Notes: generated by a model not told the origin, from the sequence alone. Counted from the first letter of the stretch, positions 9,145-18,584 are shown. The stretch: 64,000 bases of DNA from an uncultured Microscilla sp. (GCF_947493425.1 NZ_CANLRP010000026.1:1-64000); one strand, 5' to 3'. A program made the numbers and translations.

Positions 9145-9310
9145 GGTGCAAAAAAGTTTAGTGAGTATTAAAATGATTGAACTTATAGTTGATGTTCTAC
9201 CATTGGATGTAACAATTGGGCAGGTGTTACAAAACTCACCCAAGGATAAAGTAAAAAGAAAGTAAATACTTGCTAATATTCTAGTAGTCAGTGTTTTAGT
9301 GTTTGATAAA

Positions 9311-10180
9311 TTATTTAAAGTATTTCAACAAGTTATCATCTTTCAGTATTTCTGACACAATTGTTTCGGTACTAAAGTCTTCTTTGGTAGGGTGTTCACG
9401 GTATAATTCAGTGTATTTTTCTTCAAAAAGCTGGGCAGTTTCTTCATAGCGAGGTGCTACATACAAAGCAATTTTGTTTTTATAAGAAATGTTAAATTGT
9501 AAATTGTTTTCGTCTAGTGCCCCCATTTCTTTTAAAGCCTTGGTTTTTTTAGGGCAACGGCATGGATTGTTTTGATTGACCAAACCGCATTTATTATTCA
9601 TAAAATTGTATAGCTCTTTGCGTGCCCGGTGCAACTTTACCCGAAAGTTAGGCGGTGTAAGGTCAAAAATTTCTGCCCCTATATGATGGTTTGCCCCAAA
9701 TGTATCGCCAATGATATAGATGAGTCGTTGCTCTCTAGTGAGGCACATAAGCATACCTGACATACACTTGATTTGCATCTCACGCGAAAGCTCTTGAAAA
9801 GTAATGTATTCCTCCTCGTTTAGGTCAGGGTTGGGTATTGAGTCCAGTTTTGCTCCATAGTCCTCGAACGAACTAAAACGTTGAGCACCTTTTCTTCTTT
9901 TGGTTTGTAAAAACTCATTGACCACAATGCGGTACAACCAAGTACGAAAAGCGCTTTTAAAATTAAATTGCGACAGCTTGGTGATTACCTTCAGCAAAGT
10001 TTCCTGTGTAAGGTCTAGCGCATCGTTAGGGTCGTGCACCATTTTCCAGGCAACATTGTATATAAAAGGTTGGTGTAAGTGAATAAGTGCTTCTATGGCT
10101 TTACGGTCACCATTCAACGATTTTTCTACCAAAGTCCGGTTTTGTTCTTCTGAGTATTTGTCTGATAATGGATTGTTCAT
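9311..10180 (-). CDS. ECF-type RNA polymerase sigma factor with C-terminal extension
   Basis: A 289-residue extracytoplasmic-function sigma factor. Sigma region 2 spans about residues 25-98 (DALDLTQETLLKV, then FRTWLYRIVVNEFLQTKRR), and sigma4 is around 135-195, with a diverged helix-turn-helix (IGAEIFDLTPPNFRVKLHRARKEL). About 95 residues follow, starting with a cysteine cluster (C198, C207, C209 in KCGLVNQNNPCRC) that could bind metal. This extended form is seen in a recognised ECF subgroup. No anti-sigma gene is adjacent; the extension may take that role. The SRPBCC gene follows. Confidence 0.86.
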   Translation of the reverse strand: MNNPLSDKYSEEQNRTLVEKSLNGDRKAIEALIHLHQPFIYNVAWKMVHDPNDALDLTQETLLKVITKLSQFNFKSAFRTWLYRIVVNEFLQTKRRKGAQRFSSFEDYGAKLDSIPNPDLNEEEYITFQELSREMQIKCMSGMLMCLTREQRLIYIIGDTFGANHHIGAEIFDLTPPNFRVKLHRARKELYNFMNNKCGLVNQNNPCRCPKKTKALKEMGALDENNLQFNISYKNKIALYVAPRYEETAQLFEEKYTELYREHPTKEDFSTETIVSEILKDDNLLKYFK

Positions 10181-10279
10181 TGTATAATAGATTAAGTAAT
10201 AACCAATTGTTTTTTTGGTTGGATACCATACTCAGGCAGGTGTTACAAAACATTGTCCTTTTTTTAGAAAATTCCATAA

Positions 10280-10312
10280 AAAAAGTAAAGCCCTAAATGA
10301 GCTTTACTTTTT
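10280..10312 (-). terminator. Terminator hairpin with CCTAAATGA loop
   Basis: A perfect 12-bp stem (AAAAAGTAAAGC with GCTTTACTTTTT) with the 9-base loop CCTAAATGA, downstream of the acyl-CoA dehydrogenase gene on the minus strand. Confidence 0.75.
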
Positions 10313-10340
10313 CAGATATATTAATTATGGATTAAAATAT

Positions 10341-12155
10341 TTACACAATCAATTCTTTCTCAACTTCTACAGTCAATGTGTCGTCTTTGTCCATCAAACG
10401 AGTCATTAAGCCCAAAGTTTTTGGCAACTCATAAGAGAAGAAATAACGCATAGTATGTATTTTGCTTTCGTAAAATTTAAGCTTTTCGCCTTCGGGATTT
10501 CCAGTAACCATTGCTTTTTTAGCCACGGTAGCTTGTTTAAGCCATTGCCAACCAATGACAATCAGGCTGAAAAACTCCATATAAAGAGTAGCATCGGCCA
10601 AAGCAAGTTCCATTTTGCCTTGCATTGCCATTCCGCCTAACTGTTGGGTTACTTTCTGCAAGTCCTGAAGTTTTTCCTGCAAAGCAGTGACGTATTTTTT
10701 CAAATCATCGTAAGTGCTTGCTTCGTCAGTTACTTTCTTTACTTCTTCGGCCAACAACATCAATGACTTACCACCAGTACCCATAATTTTACGGGCTAAT
10801 AAGTCAAGTGATTGGATACCAGTGGTTCCTTCATAAATAGAAGTAATACGAATGTCACGGTAGTGTTGCTCAAGCGGGAAGTCGGTTGTGTAACCAAATC
10901 CACCTAAACACTGCATACCTTCGCTTACCGACTTGATACCATACTCAGCCGGGAATGTTTTGGCCACTGGAGTAAGCAAATCAAGTAAGCCTTTGTAACG
11001 TTTTTTGGCTGTTTCGTCTTCTGTAGTCATTTCAAGGTCGGCATAACGCGAACACTCAAAAATCAACGAAAGTCCACCTTCTACTACCGACTTCTGGAAT
11101 AACAACATACGCTTTACGTCGGCGTGGTTGATGATAAAAGTCTGAGGTTTGTCTTTAGCGCTTTGCTCACTGATTTTACGTCCTTGTGGGCGCTCGTTGG
11201 CATACTCCAAAGAAGCATAATAAGCGGCTGAAGCAATGGCTGCTCCCATCAAACCAACCCCTAAACGGGCTTCGTTCATCATTTGGAACATGTAGCTCAA
11301 ACCTTTGTTAGGCTCGCCTACCAACCATCCGTGACAGTTATCATTGTCACCGGCAATATAGTGAACAGCTGGGGTACTTTTTTGTCCCATTTTATGGTAA
11401 ACCCCGGCTGTAGTTACGTCATTGTCTATCAGATTGCCATTCTCGTCTTCGCGAAGCTTAGGTACCACAAATAAAGATATGCCTTTAGTACCCAATGGCG
11501 CCCCGTCAATGCGTGCCAACATCAAGTGTACTACGTTTTCTGTACCTTCATAGTCGCCCGAAGAGATAAATATCTTTTGTCCTTTGAGTTTGTAGTGTCC
11601 CTGATCGGTAGGAGTAGCCGAACTTACAATATCAGACAATGAGCTACCTGCTTGAGGCTCGGTCAATGCCATTGTTCCCTGCCATTCGCCGCTCAACATT
11701 TTACCAGTATATTTTTCTTTCAGTTCTTTTGACCCAAAAGAGGCAATCAAGTGAGCCGAACCAGCGGTCAGACCAGTAAACATTACTACCCCATTGTTGG
11801 CAGCACTCATAATAGCACCCGAAGCAGCTGTTACCATTTGTGGAAGTTGCTGTCCACCATGCTCAAAAGAAAAACTGCCTCCAATAAAGCCAGCTTCTCC
11901 CATTGCTTTTATGTATTTTATTATTTCAGGGTGGATGGTTACTTTGCCATCTTCAAAAGTATGATCAGCGCGATCTATTTCTGTGTAGAAAGGAAAGAGG
12001 TGACGGTCTGAAATGTCAACAGCTGCATCCAAGATCATGTTTACAGCTTCATTATCTGTTTCAGCATAGTAAGGAGACTCTAAAACTTCTTCTATATTAA
12101 AAACTTCATTTAATAAGAACTTTAGATTTTCTATGCTTATATATTTTTTTGCCAT
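10341..12155 (-). CDS. Acyl-CoA dehydrogenase, DmdC-like
   Basis: A 604-residue flavoprotein of the long acyl-CoA dehydrogenase group that includes DmdC (3-methylmercaptopropionyl-CoA dehydrogenase). It should introduce a trans-2 double bond into an acyl-CoA and pass electrons to ETF. The sequence shows the FAD/substrate motif MALTEPQAGSSLSD, GQKIFISSGDYEG, and the catalytic glutamate (about E442) in SIYEGTTGIQ. The C-terminal ~130 residues match the extra helical domain of this subgroup. The start MAKKYISIENLKF is typical of Bacteroidota members. No beta-oxidation partners are adjacent. Whether it acts on methylmercaptopropionate or fatty acids cannot be told. Confidence 0.87.
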   Translation of the reverse strand: MAKKYISIENLKFLLNEVFNIEEVLESPYYAETDNEAVNMILDAAVDISDRHLFPFYTEIDRADHTFEDGKVTIHPEIIKYIKAMGEAGFIGGSFSFEHGGQQLPQMVTAASGAIMSAANNGVVMFTGLTAGSAHLIASFGSKELKEKYTGKMLSGEWQGTMALTEPQAGSSLSDIVSSATPTDQGHYKLKGQKIFISSGDYEGTENVVHLMLARIDGAPLGTKGISLFVVPKLREDENGNLIDNDVTTAGVYHKMGQKSTPAVHYIAGDNDNCHGWLVGEPNKGLSYMFQMMNEARLGVGLMGAAIASAAYYASLEYANERPQGRKISEQSAKDKPQTFIINHADVKRMLLFQKSVVEGGLSLIFECSRYADLEMTTEDETAKKRYKGLLDLLTPVAKTFPAEYGIKSVSEGMQCLGGFGYTTDFPLEQHYRDIRITSIYEGTTGIQSLDLLARKIMGTGGKSLMLLAEEVKKVTDEASTYDDLKKYVTALQEKLQDLQKVTQQLGGMAMQGKMELALADATLYMEFFSLIVIGWQWLKQATVAKKAMVTGNPEGEKLKFYESKIHTMRYFFSYELPKTLGLMTRLMDKDDTLTVEVEKELIV

Positions 12156-12201
12156 AGTACTTCTGTGTTTTTGTAACAGTATTTTTTTATGGTTATTTAA
12201 C

Positions 12202-12366
12202 TTAGGAATTGTTCAAAAATAAATTTACACTCTGAGGGGTGATTTTTCGCCTTGATACTTCGTTATTTTTATTGCCCGTAGCGCTGCTATGGGCGCAAAA
12301 AATAGCCTCGTCTCAAAACAAAACCTCTACCTCAAGAATGGTAATTTAATTTCTCACCGTTCCTTA
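12202..12366. mobile_element. MITE-like element, 165 bp, copy 1
   Basis: This 165-bp segment is almost identical to 26730-26894, with only a few differences by eye. Its ends are inverted: the left begins TTAGGAATTGTTCAAAAATAA and the right is the complement of TTAGGAACGGTGAGAAATTA. It has no coding capacity. Size, inverted ends and near-identical copies fit a non-autonomous transposable element. It abuts a second element with the same ends. Confidence 0.75.
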
Positions 12367-12562
12367 GGAATGGTGTAAAAATAAATTTCTATAGTAACGC
12401 TAAAATATTTTGTTGCTATACGCGGCACGGCAATATCCAGTGGATATTGAGCGAGCTTGAGGGATGGTCAGCTAATAGCATCGCTATTCGGCTATTTTTT
12501 AACAAAGTATAGCCTCAAAAGATGAGGTTAAGAATGTAAATTTATTTTAGTACCATTCCTTA
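12364..12562. mobile_element. MITE-like element, related, about 199 bp
   Basis: It begins TTAGGAATGGTGTAAAAATA and ends with the complement of TAAGGAATGGTACTAAAATA, the same terminal motif as its neighbour. The interior differs but shares short blocks such as ATAGCCTC, and includes an 8-bp palindrome (AATATCCA-G-TGGATATT). It directly follows the first element, sharing a few bases. Confidence 0.65.
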
Positions 12563-12909
12563 TATACACGTGATGAATTAATTCTAAAATATGACCAGCG
12601 GTCAAACTTGAAGCAAATATACACAAAATACTAAAAGTATTATGCGTGCATAACATTTTTTTTGGGGCTAAAACTTACATACAATATAAGATTATTAGGG
12701 GATATAGAGGTTTATACTAATAAAGTATGCAAAAGGGTTTGAAAAGCTTCCAAAATTATTTGTGATGCGTAATCTTGTATAACAAAGTATATTTGGGTAG
12801 TGAACAGCCTGTCGCTGTTGCCTTTCTTTGCTTATTTGGTGGAGGCTGCTCCTTAACCTATTGTTCCACGAAGCGTTAATACACTCAACACTACTATATC
12901 AAAAGCAAT

Positions 12910-14133
12910 ATGAAACGAACAACACTATCTATTCTGATGTTGGTCAGCGTGGTATTATTGGCGCAAGCCACCCCCCGTAACTTATACGAGCAACTTTGTG
13001 AAGTAAATCAGGAATGGTACAAACATCGGGCTATAGCCCAAAAAATGGGCTTGGTCAAGGCAAAGCCTCTCAAACATGAACAAGATTTACTCTCATTTCA
13101 CATTCGTACGCTTGAGCAAATATTTCGGCAACGCCCCATTGACCACCTCAACCCCGCCCAACAACGCCAAAGGCGTCAACATCTGCAAGTACTCAACAAA
13201 TACTGGCAACTACGCAATTGTCCCCGTAATTATTATTTGCCTTACCGCAATCCAGTGTTTATCGACCACGAGGGGCGTTATTGTGCAGTGGGGTATTTGA
13301 TGCTCAAGAGTGGTAAAGGTAAGTTTTGTAAAGCAGTACAAAAAAATAGCAACTTCATTTATATCCGTCAGATCAAGTCAGCTGAGTTTGATGTTTGGCA
13401 AACCCAAAGTGGATTGTCAATAGATGAGCTTGCCTGGATACAGCCAGGCTATGACCCCCTGATCAAATTAGAACAAATTCATAAGCTGGGAGTTAACCGC
13501 AGACCTCGCTTTGTTGACTCATTGCAAGCCACTAAAATATATGACACCCGTTTTGATAGGGCAGATATGTTTGGGTTTCAGCGGATGTTCTGGGGAACTG
13601 CTTTCAGAAGGGAACGAGCACTCAAAAAGTATAAAAAATACAAAGGTAAACCCAATTGGGAAGCGCTCAGAAAAACACATGGCAGCATCAATGCGCTTGC
13701 AGTGTACCAAGGCACGCTATACACTGCCGTAGATACATCTATGGTTACCCCTGCCGACTCTGCTGCACCTGTGATCAAGATTGTAAAATGGCATTCACAA
13801 AAAAAATGGGTGGTGGTACACAAAATCATAGAACCAAAAATCAAACGAAACCATCGGAGTATGATTTATACGTTTTTTAGCAATCGGGGCAAATTATATG
13901 CAGGTGGGGGCTTCGAAACACCCTATAACGAAAATACTAAACCATCTTCTGTTACCCACTCTTATTTAATATGCTTCAATGGCAGGTCATGGCAGAAAGT
14001 AAATCAAGAGTATGGAGGAATTATATTTGGGCTGATTTATAAAAATGGCAAGCGTTACCTGGGCACAGTGGTCAATGGCATGGCAGGCTATACCAGAGCG
14101 CCTATTCATAGTAAAATAAAGACGAATAAGTAG
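12910..14133 (+). CDS. Exported protein of unknown function
   Basis: A 407-residue protein with a signal peptide (MKRTTLSILMLVSVVLLAQA). An N-terminal region of about 160 residues contains FIDHEGRYCAVGYLM and then SGLSIDELAWIQPGY, a conserved pair of motifs I associate with secreted Bacteroidota proteins of unknown function. The C-terminal half, from about residue 260, has propeller-like segments (INALAVYQGTLYTAV, RGKLYAGGGF, IIFGLIYKNGKRYLG), suggesting a partial beta-propeller. Cysteines at about 100, 118 and 138 could form disulfides. It has its own very strong terminator. No catalytic motif is recognised. Confidence 0.75.
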   Translation: MKRTTLSILMLVSVVLLAQATPRNLYEQLCEVNQEWYKHRAIAQKMGLVKAKPLKHEQDLLSFHIRTLEQIFRQRPIDHLNPAQQRQRRQHLQVLNKYWQLRNCPRNYYLPYRNPVFIDHEGRYCAVGYLMLKSGKGKFCKAVQKNSNFIYIRQIKSAEFDVWQTQSGLSIDELAWIQPGYDPLIKLEQIHKLGVNRRPRFVDSLQATKIYDTRFDRADMFGFQRMFWGTAFRRERALKKYKKYKGKPNWEALRKTHGSINALAVYQGTLYTAVDTSMVTPADSAAPVIKIVKWHSQKKWVVVHKIIEPKIKRNHRSMIYTFFSNRGKLYAGGGFETPYNENTKPSSVTHSYLICFNGRSWQKVNQEYGGIIFGLIYKNGKRYLGTVVNGMAGYTRAPIHSKIKTNK

Positions 14134-14153
14134 TTAGGGAGAATATCCTCCGA

Positions 14154-14197
14154 AAAAACCTCCTTGGCTGGTATTTAACCCAGCCAAGGAGGTTTTT
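14154..14197. terminator. Strong bidirectional terminator
   Basis: A perfect 18-bp stem with an 8-base loop, with A and T runs on both sides, lies exactly between the convergent exported-protein gene (stop at 14133) and rnz (stop at 14200). Confidence 0.92.
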
Positions 14198-14199
14198 GT

Positions 14200-15147
14200 T
14201 TATTCTACTGGCAACAACTCCTTCTCAAGCACAAAAGTATTGCCTTCTACCGCCAGGTAAGACTCACCAAATACTTCGCGGGCTTCTTTTATCAAAGGAT
14301 CTAAGTGGTTGCGGTAGCGCGATGAAAAATGCCCAATCAATAATTTGCCTACCTCGGCTTTGGAGGCTATAGTGGCTGCCTGACGAGCCGTAGAGTGAAA
14401 CGTATCTGTTGCCCGGTCAATTTCTTCGTTGGTAAAAGTCGCCTCATGATACAACATGTCTACCCCTTTGATGTGCTCTATGATAGGTTCGTGGTAAGCC
14501 GTATCGCTGCAATAGGCATACGTCCGGCTTTTGGGTTGTACCGTCACGTCTTTGGCACTTATCAATACTTTGCCTTCTGGGTCAAGAATGTCGTCACCTT
14601 TTTGTAAGATTTTGGCATACTGCCAATCCCATATTTCTTCTGGAATTTTTTCTTTGATAATTTTTCTTTTCTTAGGGTTTTCCTGAATCAAAAAACCATT
14701 GCAAGGTATGCGGTGGTTCAGAGGAATCGTGCGGATGGTAAACATTCCATCGCTCATGATCTCTTCCGACTCGCCTATTTTTAACTCTTTGAAATGAATT
14801 TTATAGTTAAACCGGGTTTGGCTGTACTTAAGTTGTACGCTAATGATTTCGGCAAGCCCCGGAGGGCCGTATAAATATAAGTCTTGATTGCGTTTGTTGA
14901 GGTGCATTGACGACAGCAAACCTACCAATCCGAGGTAATGGTCGCCGTGCAAATGGCTAATAAATATGTGTTTGATTCGGTTAATCCTGATTTTTAGCTC
15001 TTGCAGTCTCATCTGGGTTCCTTCGCCACAGTCTATAAGCAAGTGGGTGTGAGGCAAAGAAACGATTTGAGAAGTTGGATAACGCCGGAAATCGGGGGCA
15101 ATAACAGGAAGGGCAGCACCACTACCTAATATGGTTACTTGAAACAT
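14200..15147 (-). CDS. rnz: Ribonuclease Z
   Basis: A 315-residue metallo-beta-lactamase fold nuclease that cleaves the 3' trailer of tRNA precursors. Visible signatures are the opening GSGAALP, the PTSQIV segment, DCGEGTQMRLQELKI and the zinc motif H65-L-H67-G-D69-H70. Further ligands are the histidines in IPLNHRIPCNGF, the aspartate in YCSDTAYHE and the late LLIGHFSSRY. The length is normal for the short bacterial RNase Z. It is followed by the strong shared terminator. The STAS gene lies upstream with a separate terminator between. Confidence 0.95.
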   Translation of the reverse strand: MFQVTILGSGAALPVIAPDFRRYPTSQIVSLPHTHLLIDCGEGTQMRLQELKIRINRIKHIFISHLHGDHYLGLVGLLSSMHLNKRNQDLYLYGPPGLAEIISVQLKYSQTRFNYKIHFKELKIGESEEIMSDGMFTIRTIPLNHRIPCNGFLIQENPKKRKIIKEKIPEEIWDWQYAKILQKGDDILDPEGKVLISAKDVTVQPKSRTYAYCSDTAYHEPIIEHIKGVDMLYHEATFTNEEIDRATDTFHSTARQAATIASKAEVGKLLIGHFSSRYRNHLDPLIKEAREVFGESYLAVEGNTFVLEKELLPVE

Positions 15148-15278
15148 GTGATGGTATTACAAAAATAGTATGCACCTTATAGGGATAAGGGCTTGACTGA
15201 AAAATTTTCGATTGCTGGTGTTGTTTTCGCTTAATGGTAAAGGTTTCTATACTGGTGTGGTTTTTAAAAATAATTAAA

Positions 15279-15324
15279 GAGTCTGTTTGGGCATTATACC
15301 AAGGTACAAAACACAAACAGACTC
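15279..15324 (-). terminator. Terminator hairpin after STAS gene
   Basis: A perfect 11-bp stem (GAGTCTGTTTG with CAAACAGACTC) with a long loop lies just downstream of the STAS gene on the minus strand, followed by TTTAATTATTTTT on that strand. Confidence 0.65.
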
Positions 15325-15351
15325 CCTATATTTAAACCAACAATGATTGTA

Positions 15352-15738
15352 TTAACCTTCTCCACCGTCTTTGGCAACGTCGTTTTCCACTTCATTCATG
15401 TGTATAAATTGAATGGCTTCTTCGTTGGTAGGCAAAATCTTCAATACTTTGTCAAGTTGAGAGATTTTTATAAGCTTCATTACATGGTCGGTAATACCAG
15501 TTAACACCATTGTTCCTTTTGCATCCATGCAAAGTCGGTTTGCAATCAATAATGCACCCAATCCAGAAGAGTCTACGTATTTCACTTTGCTCAAATCAAT
15601 CACAAAATTCTTGGCACCTTCTGCGTTGAGGGTTACAAAAGTACTTTTAAGCTCAGGTGACAAAGTAGCATCCATCTTTTCGTTTTGCAACTGAATTAGT
15701 GTGTATTTAGGTTGTTTGTCGAGAGAATACTTCATCAA
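15352..15738 (-). CDS. STAS-domain anti-sigma factor antagonist
   Basis: A 128-residue STAS domain protein similar to SpoIIAA/RsbV. The hallmark VDSSGLGALL is present, with a phosphorylatable serine at S57 or S58. In such partner-switching systems a kinase phosphorylates this serine and a phosphatase releases it. No RsbW-like kinase or SpoIIE phosphatase is in the neighbourhood, so the partners are elsewhere. It lies 30 bases downstream of purC on the same strand and may be read from the same transcript. The acidic C-terminal tail is a small extension. Confidence 0.88.
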   Translation of the reverse strand: MMKYSLDKQPKYTLIQLQNEKMDATLSPELKSTFVTLNAEGAKNFVIDLSKVKYVDSSGLGALLIANRLCMDAKGTMVLTGITDHVMKLIKISQLDKVLKILPTNEEAIQFIHMNEVENDVAKDGGEG

Positions 15739-15768
15739 TATATTGGTTTATTTTGTTTAAATACAAGT

Positions 15769-16710
15769 TTATATTACGGCACTGATACGCTGTTGCAAAT
15801 TTGCATAACGATCGGTGTCTTCAGATTTTTCAAATTTATTATTTGTCAATTGCTCATAAAGTGCAATGTACTCAGAAGATACGGCAGCGATCCATTCGGG
15901 AGTCATTTCGGGTACTTTTTGTCCTTCCTGACCATTAAATCCGTTTTCCATTAACCATTTGCGTACCATTTCTTTTGAACGTTGTGGTTGTGGTTGGTTT
16001 TGCTGTTGGCGCTCCTGATAACCCTCTATGTTGAAATAACGGGATGAATCGGGGGTATGGATTTCGTCTATCAAATAGATTTTACCCTCAAAGTGCCCAA
16101 ACTCATACTTGGTATCGGCAAGAATAAGCCCTTGTTTTTGAGCGATTTCGCTGCCTCGTTGAAACAAAGCTAAAGTATACGCTTCCAATTTATCAAGAGT
16201 TTTTCTATCAACCAACCCTTTTTTTACAATATCTTCAGAATTAATGTCTTCATCGTGTTCACCCTGCGCGGCTTTAGTAGAGGGGGTTATGATGGGTTGG
16301 GGCAGCGGGTCATTTTCTTTGAGACCTTCTGGCAACTTGTATCCATTCATTTCACGCACTCCTTTTTTGTAAGCTCTCCAGGCGCTTCCGGCAAGGTAGC
16401 CCCTTACTACCATCTCTACTGGATAGGGAGTACATTTATAACCATACGCCACGTTAGGATCGGGACAGTCGATGATCCAGTTGGGCACAATATCCTGGGT
16501 TTGTTGCATAAAAAACCAAGATATTTGATTAAGCACTTGCCCTTTGTAAGGGATGGCTTCGGGCAATATCACATCAAACGCCGAGATACGGTCAGAGGCT
16601 ACAACAGCCAGATGTTTATCAAACATATACACATCTCTTACCTTTCCCCGGTAAAAGTTTTGTTGCCCTTCGAAATGAAAATTAGTTTCTTTGATAGTAT
16701 TGTTTTGCAT
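15769..16710 (-). CDS. purC: Phosphoribosylaminoimidazole-succinocarboxamide synthase
   Basis: SAICAR synthetase, which joins CAIR and aspartate using ATP in purine synthesis. The 313-residue form is the longer type found in Bacteroidota. Signature segments are YRGKVRDVY, ASDRISAFDVILP, VVRGYLAGSAWRAYKKG and ILADTKYEFG, followed by LIDEIHTPDSSRY. I prefer the ATG at 16710 (MQNNTIKETNFHFEG); the ATG at 16731 adds seven residues. A TAnnTTTG-type promoter element lies about 40 bases upstream. Other purine genes are not in the window. Confidence 0.96.
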   Translation of the reverse strand: MQNNTIKETNFHFEGQQNFYRGKVRDVYMFDKHLAVVASDRISAFDVILPEAIPYKGQVLNQISWFFMQQTQDIVPNWIIDCPDPNVAYGYKCTPYPVEMVVRGYLAGSAWRAYKKGVREMNGYKLPEGLKENDPLPQPIITPSTKAAQGEHDEDINSEDIVKKGLVDRKTLDKLEAYTLALFQRGSEIAQKQGLILADTKYEFGHFEGKIYLIDEIHTPDSSRYFNIEGYQERQQQNQPQPQRSKEMVRKWLMENGFNGQEGQKVPEMTPEWIAAVSSEYIALYEQLTNNKFEKSEDTDRYANLQQRISAVI

Positions 16711-16750
16711 TGTACCTAAAAGTAGGGACATATTATTTTTCGTTGAAAGG

Positions 16751-16758
16751 CAAATATA
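16751..16758 (-). promoter_or_regulatory. Candidate Bacteroidota -7 promoter element for purC
   Basis: On the minus strand the sequence reads TATATTTG, matching the Bacteroidota -7 consensus TAnnTTTG, about 40 bases before the purC start. A T-rich stretch lies upstream where the -33 element would be, but no clean TTTG at ideal spacing was seen. Confidence 0.45.
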
Positions 16759-17044
16759 ATGAAAATATCAAGAAAAAAAGTTTTCACTAATTTAAAGATT
16801 GTATTTACACATAGTTTGGGTCATTTTTTAAATTTGAGTCCACTAATTTTCTTTTATTTATTTGCTTTTCAGTGAGTTACTAGCCCCATAATAAGGAAAA
16901 AAAACATAAACCCAATGTTTAGCTCGCACATTATTTTGATATTTATATGGTAAGTTTACCAATTTTATATTAAAAAAATAAGCCTTTGTTCATATCATAC
17001 CCTCTACCTTAAGCAAACCAATGTTTTGGCAAAGCCTAAAGCAA
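16759..17044. other. Intergenic region upstream of purC
   Basis: AT-rich, no gene or repeat recognised. It presumably holds the upstream part of the purC promoter. Confidence 0.4.
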
Positions 17045-17076
17045 CAAAAGCGGGCTTTCTGGAAAACCCGCTTTTG
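17045..17076 (-). terminator. Terminator after MORN_2 gene
   Basis: A perfect 10-bp stem (CAAAAGCGGG with CCCGCTTTTG) lies immediately downstream of the gene ending at 17094 on the minus strand. Confidence 0.75.
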
Positions 17077-17093
17077 ATAAATGTAATGCCTTA

Positions 17094-18467
17094 CTATTTA
17101 AGTTCTTTTTCTGACACAACCTTGCCTGCTTTGTACTGAATCATTTTTACCCGTTTGCCGTGCACATTGTATAAATACCAAGTCCCATTTTTGTTGTTAT
17201 AAAAATAAGCTCCTTGTGCTTTTACTTTGCCCGTGGGGTAATACGACTTGTATCTTCCGTATTTATTGTCACGTCGATAATATATTTCTTCCAGGACTTG
17301 TCCATCGGGTGCATATATTTTAGTCAAACCTTGTTTTACACTTCGGTTTTTGTTGCGCACCGCACCATACATGCGCATTACTTTATAGGTTTCGGCGCGT
17401 ATTAGTTTACCGTCTTGGTTGTATGTCTTTTTAATACCACTCACTTTGCCCTCTACATAAGGCTCTTCTGTTTTAATGTTGCCATTGGGGTGGTAATATT
17501 TCCAGGTACCATACTTTTTTCCTTTTTGGTAGGCTATTTTGGCTTTTACCTTGCCATTAGGGTAATATTGGGTATGTGTTTGGTCAAGCTCTTTGCGTTT
17601 ATACTCACTTTCCCGTTTTTTGGTGCCATCTTTATAAAACAGCACTTCTTTCCCTTCTTTGAACCCTAACTTGTAATAAGAACGCTGTTGAAGCTGGCTA
17701 TTCCGGTAGTTTCTAATAAACTCTTTGTCCAGGCGGTCTTTTACATAAAAAGCCTTGGTTAATATTTTTCCATCAGCGGCGTATTGAATGTATGCGCCCT
17801 CCTTTTTACCGTTTACATTGAATCCTGACACCTGTACTTGGCCATTTTCAAAATAGGTTTTATAAAAACCATCCGGCTTACCTTTTTTATAGGCCTCTTC
17901 TTTGCGCAGTTTTTCACTGGGATAAAACGTTTTGGTAACGCCGTGTGCCCTGCCTTGTACAAAGTCGCTTTCCTGCTTAATTTTGCCCGACAAGAAATAA
18001 AGAAATACTTTGCCGTGTACTATGTCGCGTACAAAGTCGCTTTTCTTGAGTATTCTTCCTTGGTTGTCATACACCTCTACAGTGCCCGTGAGCGAGTCGT
18101 TTTTGTATACCCCTCGTTGCGACATTTCACCGTTGGGGTGGTAAATGGTAAATTTACCTTCTTTGCTTCCCTCGGCGTAGCCAATCTCTATTTGTTTTTT
18201 TCCACTGGCATAGTATCCAGTAAACCTGCCGTTTTTCTTTCCTTCCTCAAAGTCACCCATAGAAGCCAGTTGTCCATTTTGATGGTAGCTTTTATAGGCG
18301 CCCTCTATCAGTTTGGTATCGGCACGGGCTACCAGGTTGTATTCTTCTTTGAGTTGCTGATGCAACGAGTCATAATAGGTTTTTACAGGTTCGGTTTTTT
18401 GAGCCACCACCGGGGCACTCACCCAGGCAGCAAGCAGTAACAAAAGACAATGTTTTTTAATTTGCAT
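17094..18467 (-). CDS. Exported MORN_2 / YwqK-like repeat protein
   Basis: A 457-residue secreted or periplasmic protein. The ATG at 18467 begins a clear signal peptide (MQIKKHCLLLLLAAWVSAP, cleavage after VAQ); an ATG at 18515 would place 16 residues in front of it. From about residue 75 to the end the protein is a run of roughly 15 repeats of about 23 residues with the pattern YYxNGxxxxExxYxxGKxxG, the MORN_2 motif of YwqK-like proteins. Such repeats form beta-hairpin ladders. The 'YwqK antitoxin' label in databases refers to a Bacillus system and should not be assumed here. It stands alone with its own terminator. Confidence 0.85.
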   Translation of the reverse strand: MQIKKHCLLLLLAAWVSAPVVAQKTEPVKTYYDSLHQQLKEEYNLVARADTKLIEGAYKSYHQNGQLASMGDFEEGKKNGRFTGYYASGKKQIEIGYAEGSKEGKFTIYHPNGEMSQRGVYKNDSLTGTVEVYDNQGRILKKSDFVRDIVHGKVFLYFLSGKIKQESDFVQGRAHGVTKTFYPSEKLRKEEAYKKGKPDGFYKTYFENGQVQVSGFNVNGKKEGAYIQYAADGKILTKAFYVKDRLDKEFIRNYRNSQLQQRSYYKLGFKEGKEVLFYKDGTKKRESEYKRKELDQTHTQYYPNGKVKAKIAYQKGKKYGTWKYYHPNGNIKTEEPYVEGKVSGIKKTYNQDGKLIRAETYKVMRMYGAVRNKNRSVKQGLTKIYAPDGQVLEEIYYRRDNKYGRYKSYYPTGKVKAQGAYFYNNKNGTWYLYNVHGKRVKMIQYKAGKVVSEKELK

Positions 18468-18584
18468 GTTCACTTTGATATTTTTTTGTAATTCTAACAC
18501 TTTATTTTTCTGCATTTTTTATTGCTTGAGGCTATAACGTAATAAAGCCGTGATAAGATATAGATTTAAAGTGTTGCCCAAAAC

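Noticed and set aside
17094-18467. Toxin-antitoxin function for the MORN_2 (YwqK-like) protein
   Set aside because: The label comes from Bacillus YwqK; here the protein is exported, much longer, and no toxin gene is adjacent.
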